From: Paenibacillus_AQ nitricinens
Lineage (GTDB): Bacteria; Bacillota; Bacilli; Paenibacillales; Paenibacillaceae
Length of the DNA: 64,000 nt
Direction: 5' to 3'
Assembly (NCBI RefSeq): GCF_052056485.1
Contig: NZ_CP183948.1
Coordinates: 1,116,001 to 1,180,000, forward strand
Shown: positions 60,636-64,000 of the stretch, in pieces
Numbering within the stretch: the first letter of the stretch is position 1
Layout of the letters: each line of letters opens with the position of its first letter
Program-made: the position numbers and the translations under genes
The notes under the pieces: model-generated
The model's database searches: none
Told to the model about the DNA's origin: nothing
The model's input: the letters and a program-made list of their open reading frames with translations, nothing else

Positions 60636-61613
60636 TCATTCTAATTCTTGTTCTAAAACAGTTTTTACTAAACGACGTACTTCATCTGTTGATCTTGTAT
60701 CCATTAATTGGTTTCTTAATTCGCTTGCGCCTCTAAATCCACGAACATAGATTTTGAAAAAGCGAAGAAGTGGTTTAAATGAACGTGGCTCGAGTTCATT
60801 TGAATATTTATCGTGAAGATCCAACTGTAATAGAAGTAAATTGAGAAAATCCTTTGGACTATGTTCTTTAGGTTCTTTTTCAAAAGCAAATGGATTGGTG
60901 AAGATGCCGCGGCCAATCATGACACCATCAACGCCGTATTGTTCAACTAGCTTTAATCCTGTTGCGCGGTCCGGGATATCTCCATTTATAGTTAATAACG
61001 TATTTGGAGCAATTTCATCGCGTAATTTTTTTATTCCAGGGATTAGCTCCCAGTGTGCATCTACTTTACTCATTTCTTCTTTTGTGCGAAGGTGAATGGA
61101 AAGATTCGCAATATCTTGCTTCAATATATGTGTTAACCAATCCCGCCACTCATCAATCTCAGAGTAACCCAATCTTGTTTTTACACTAACCGGCAATCCA
61201 CCGGCTTTTGCTGCTTGAATAATTTCTGCTGCAACCTCAGGATGTAGTATTAATCCAGCACCTTTTCCATTGGATGCGACGTTTTGTGCGGGGCAACCCA
61301 TGTTTAAATCGATACCGCGAAAACCAAGTTTTTTCATATCAATACTCATCTGTTCAAAAAATACAGGTTTATCACCCCAAATATGAGCGACAATCGGTTG
61401 CTCATCTTCTGTGAACGTTAATCGACCACGAACACTGTCTTTTCCTACAGGGTGACAATAGCTTTCTGTATTAGTGAATTCTGTGAAAAACACGTCGGGT
61501 TTGGCAGCTTCACTAATGACGTGACGAAATACAACATCTGTGACATCTTCCATTGGTGCTAATATAAAAAACGGCTTCGGTAAATCAAGCCAGAAGTTTT
61601 GTTCGTTACTCAT
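60636..61613 (-). CDS. tRNA-dihydrouridine synthase, paralogue 2
   Basis: This 325-residue protein has the same motifs as paralogue 1: LAPMEDVTDVVFRHV, NMGCPAQNVASNGKGAGL with the catalytic Cys, SVKTRLG and LTINGDIPDRATG. Differences cluster around residues 50-90 and at the C-terminus (TDEVRRLVKTVLEQELE). Both copies keep all active-site residues, so both may work. AGAGGAG precedes ATG 61613. Confidence 0.92.
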   Translation of the reverse strand: MSNEQNFWLDLPKPFFILAPMEDVTDVVFRHVISEAAKPDVFFTEFTNTESYCHPVGKDSVRGRLTFTEDEQPIVAHIWGDKPVFFEQMSIDMKKLGFRGIDLNMGCPAQNVASNGKGAGLILHPEVAAEIIQAAKAGGLPVSVKTRLGYSEIDEWRDWLTHILKQDIANLSIHLRTKEEMSKVDAHWELIPGIKKLRDEIAPNTLLTINGDIPDRATGLKLVEQYGVDGVMIGRGIFTNPFAFEKEPKEHSPKDFLNLLLLQLDLHDKYSNELEPRSFKPLLRFFKIYVRGFRGASELRNQLMDTRSTDEVRRLVKTVLEQELE

Positions 61614-61669
61614 ATTATCTCCTCTTGTTGTAATATATAAAAACGATATAAGGATAGCAAAGTCCTATA

Positions 61670-61713
61670 CCCATCATACATAGTATCATTTTTTTTCGTT
61701 TGATGCACAGAAT
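61670..61713. repeat. 44-bp direct repeat upstream of dus paralogue 2
   Basis: This is the second copy of the 60182-60225 block, with two base differences. The rest of the 297-bp gap 61614-61910 is AT-rich; a TATAAT lies near 61806, but no complete promoter was assigned. Confidence 0.85.
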
Positions 61714-61910
61714 CAATGATGTGAGCGACAGCCAAATTTATGGTTGTAGTGTTCATCAGTAATAAGGCCATGGCTTGTTTGTTTATAATCTGTTTATTGA
61801 TACTTGTTATAATCCTGTAGATGAAAAGTTTGTAATTTAAAGTCGAATTGTGTTAACGAATCGATTATAGACAAACTACATAATGCATCCAATGAACAGG
61901 GGGACAAGTA

Positions 61911-64000
61911 AGTGAACAAAAAGCAATGGATAAGCTCTATATTGGCTGCTGCTGTATTATCAAGCCCTATTATTATGCCGACCAAAGGATCGGCTGCCGC
62001 TTCCTTTATTGATATTGATAGCTCATATGCAAAGAAAGCGATTGTTGAGCTATTCGATCAGGGGATAGTGACCGGTGTTGAAGAGAGTAAGTTCTATCCT
62101 ACGTCAAATATTACACGGCAGGATTTTGCAATTATTTTAGCAAAAACATTGAAGCTGGATATTTCGAACCCACCTGCGCTGCCTACCTTTCTGGACGTTA
62201 CCGCAAGCAACTACGCATACAGCTATGTAGAGGCAGCTGTCAAAGCCGGATTGATCAAGGGTACCGGCAGTAATCTTTTCGGTACGGGGCAAAATTTATC
62301 ACGTCAGGATATGGTCGTCATGTTCGTGAGAGCATTGGGAGTCAATCCTACCGGTAAAGCTGGAACTTTGCAATTTGCTGATAGTAGCCAAATTGCTGAT
62401 TATTCCAAAGATTCTATAGCTGCCGCTGTGGAATATGGATTGATTACCGGATATAATAATTTTTTTAATCCTGAGGCCAAAGTAGATCGTCAGGCTGTAG
62501 CTCTAGTAGCTTCCAAGTTTCTAAAGTTTAAGGAGAGCGGGAATACTGAGCAGCCAAGCGCCACCCCAACTCCTCAGCCGGGTAAAGAAGCGGTAACTGT
62601 ACCTACTCCTGTTGTTGGAGGGTCTTCCTCTTCACAAAGTGGGCATAGCAGCAATTCAGATATCAATGCACCTTTGGTTGATAGCACCAAGTTCGAGGCG
62701 GTGGATAACTACAACGGGACACAAGATCAGCTTCGCGGGTTAGCGGGAGCTATTGGAGAGCAAGGAGCAGCAGTTCAAGCCTATCTGTGGACGGATACGA
62801 ATGAGAACGGTGAAGTAGATGCCGATGAATTAGGAACAGCTATCGCATTAGGCACCAGTGAAGCAGACGGATCTGTGAATGCAGCTAATGTCGGTGATTT
62901 GCGCGCAGGAACGTATCGTTTCGTGATTACTGCTAAGGATTCATCCAATAATGAATCGGTGAAGGATGCTGCGCATGCCGTTACGTTGACCTTGAGCAAG
63001 AACGAAGTTCCGGATACGACTGCACCGGTAGTGGACACAGCTAAGTTCGAGGCGGTGGATAACTACAACGGGACGCAAGATCAGCTTCGCGGGCTAGCGG
63101 GAGCTATTGGAGAGCAAGGAGCAGCAGTTCAAGCCTACCTGTGGACGGATACGAATGAGAACGGTGAAGTAGATGCCGATGAATTAGGAACAGCTATCGC
63201 ATTAGGCACCAGTGAAGCAGACGGATCTGTGAATGCAGCTAATGTCGGTGATTTGCGCGCAGGAACGTATCGTTTCGTGATTACCGCTAAGGATTCATCC
63301 AATAATGAATCGGCGAAGGATGCTGAACATGCCGTTACGTTGACCTTGAGCAAGAACGAAGTTCCGGATACGACTGCACCAGTAGTGGACACAGCTAAGT
63401 TCGAGGCGGTGGATAACTACAACGGGACACAAGATCAGCTTCGCGGGTTAGCGGGAGCTATTGGAGAGCAAGGAGCAGCAGTTCAAGCCTATCTGTGGAC
63501 GGATACGAATGAGAACGGTGAAGTAGATGCCGATGAATTAGGAACAGCTATCGCATTAGGCACCAGTGAAGCAGACGGATCTGTGAATGCAGCTAATGTC
63601 GGTGATTTGCGCGCAGGAACGTATCGTTTCGTGATTACCGCTAAGGATTCATCCAATAATGAATCGGCGAAGAATGCTGAACAAGCCGTTATGATTGAGC
63701 TTGTTAAGGGTGTTCTGACCACACCTACGGTTACTAGCTCCATATATGGCTTTGACGGAGGCATTTTAAAAACAAAACAGCTGGTAACTGGTTCTACACA
63801 ACGGACCATTCGGTTTGACTTTTTCTCCGGAGAAACCTTTACGAATGCTGAAGTTCAGGTAACGATTGAAGGCATGACCTTTAACACAAATGACTATTAT
63901 AGCATTAGTGGGTGGACACATCTGACAAGTGACCAAATTAGCAATAATGGGCATACGCTGACTTTCACAGGAAGCAACAGAGGTGTTTCGGATATTGCGT
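61911..64000 (+). CDS. SLH-domain surface protein with EF-hand repeats (3' end outside window)
   Basis: The frame opens at GTG 61911 (AGGGGG 8 nt upstream) and has no stop before the window ends, at least 696 codons. A signal peptide (SSILAAAVLSSPIIMPTKGS) is followed by three SLH domains about residues 32-200 (SFIDIDSSYAKKAIVELF, TGTGQNLSRQDMVVMFVRAL, NNFFNPEAKVDRQAVALVAS), then a Pro/Thr/Ser linker. Three 118-residue repeats follow, each with an EF-hand loop DTNENGEVDADE that should bind calcium. After them a new domain starts (YGFDGGILKTKQLV). It is likely a calcium-dependent S-layer or adhesion protein. Neither an enzyme domain nor a sortase motif is visible in this part. Confidence 0.85.
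62689..63690 (+). repeat. Three near-identical 354-bp coding repeats
   Basis: Unit starts lie at 62689, 63043 and 63397; the third unit is shortened to about 294 bp. They differ at only a handful of positions. In the first half copies 1 and 3 agree against copy 2 (GGACACAAG vs GGACGCAAG, GGGTTAGC vs GGGCTAGC, CTATCTG vs CTACCTG). In the second half copies 2 and 3 agree against copy 1 (TTACCGCT vs TTACTGCT, GGCGAAG vs GGTGAAG). Confidence 0.93.

Noticed and set aside
62781..63809. Three long antisense ORFs over the 354-bp repeats
   Set aside because: They mirror the same repeats on the other strand, have no SD, and the plus-strand frame with signal peptide, SLH domains and EF-hands explains the region.

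Overview
The window looks like chromosomal DNA of a Gram-positive spore-former, most likely Paenibacillus or a close relative. The evidence is a spore protein of the SspH type, a SleB-like wall hydrolase, two S-layer-homology (SLH) surface proteins, T-box leaders, a CIRCE element before groES-groEL, a Ku/LigD end-joining set, and the Bacillus-like gene order tsaE-tsaB-rimI-tsaD ... ydiF ... moaC ... tatA-tatC ... groES-groEL. No insertion sequence, phage, CRISPR array, rRNA or tRNA gene was seen.

Layout. 1-5.4 kb: end of a WYL regulator; modA-modB with a probable Mo/W-sensing regulator; then a minus-strand unit of a polysaccharide deacetylase, a class F sortase and a small His/Met/Lys-rich secreted protein ending in an MPKTG motif. 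5.6-12.1 kb: dGTPase-like protein and a 1598-residue SLH-anchored GH26 mannanase with a cre-like site. 12.2-18.1 kb: a broken grpB-like gene, a hydroxyacid dehydrogenase, thpR, wall hydrolase, metal hydrolase, glycolipid glycosyltransferase and a TetR regulator. 18.3-31.9 kb: a YhgE/Pip membrane protein sharing an operator with the TetR gene, gltB, an ABC exporter, bactofilin plus M23 peptidase, cardiolipin synthase and a YitT protein. 32-38.9 kb: LigD polymerase, LigD ligase and Ku genes on the minus strand, with a plus-strand ECF sigma cluster sitting between polymerase and ligase.

39-53 kb is a housekeeping core: sspH, the t6A tRNA-modification genes, two leucine T-boxes in series before leuA, a cluster of DnaA boxes, an ABC-F ATPase, folate and molybdopterin genes, the Tat translocase and the chaperonins. 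53.3-64 kb is accessory and partly decayed: a frameshifted methyltransferase, an alpha/beta-hydrolase, remnants of C45-like, GyrI-like, MarR, GH4 and AraC genes, an sdpR-sdpI-like immunity pair, two tandem dihydrouridine synthase paralogues, and a second SLH protein with near-identical 354-bp EF-hand repeats that runs off the right edge.

The most interesting points are: (i) the sdpR-like promoter and the alpha/beta-hydrolase promoter 3.6 kb away have the same operator layout, implying a small regulon; (ii) the class F sortase lies next to a candidate substrate that has no membrane tail; (iii) an ECF sigma factor is grouped with three paralogous extracytoplasmic proteins, inside the end-joining locus; (iv) a DnaA-box cluster lies outside any visible origin; (v) the EF-hand repeats show a mosaic SNP pattern that suggests recombination.
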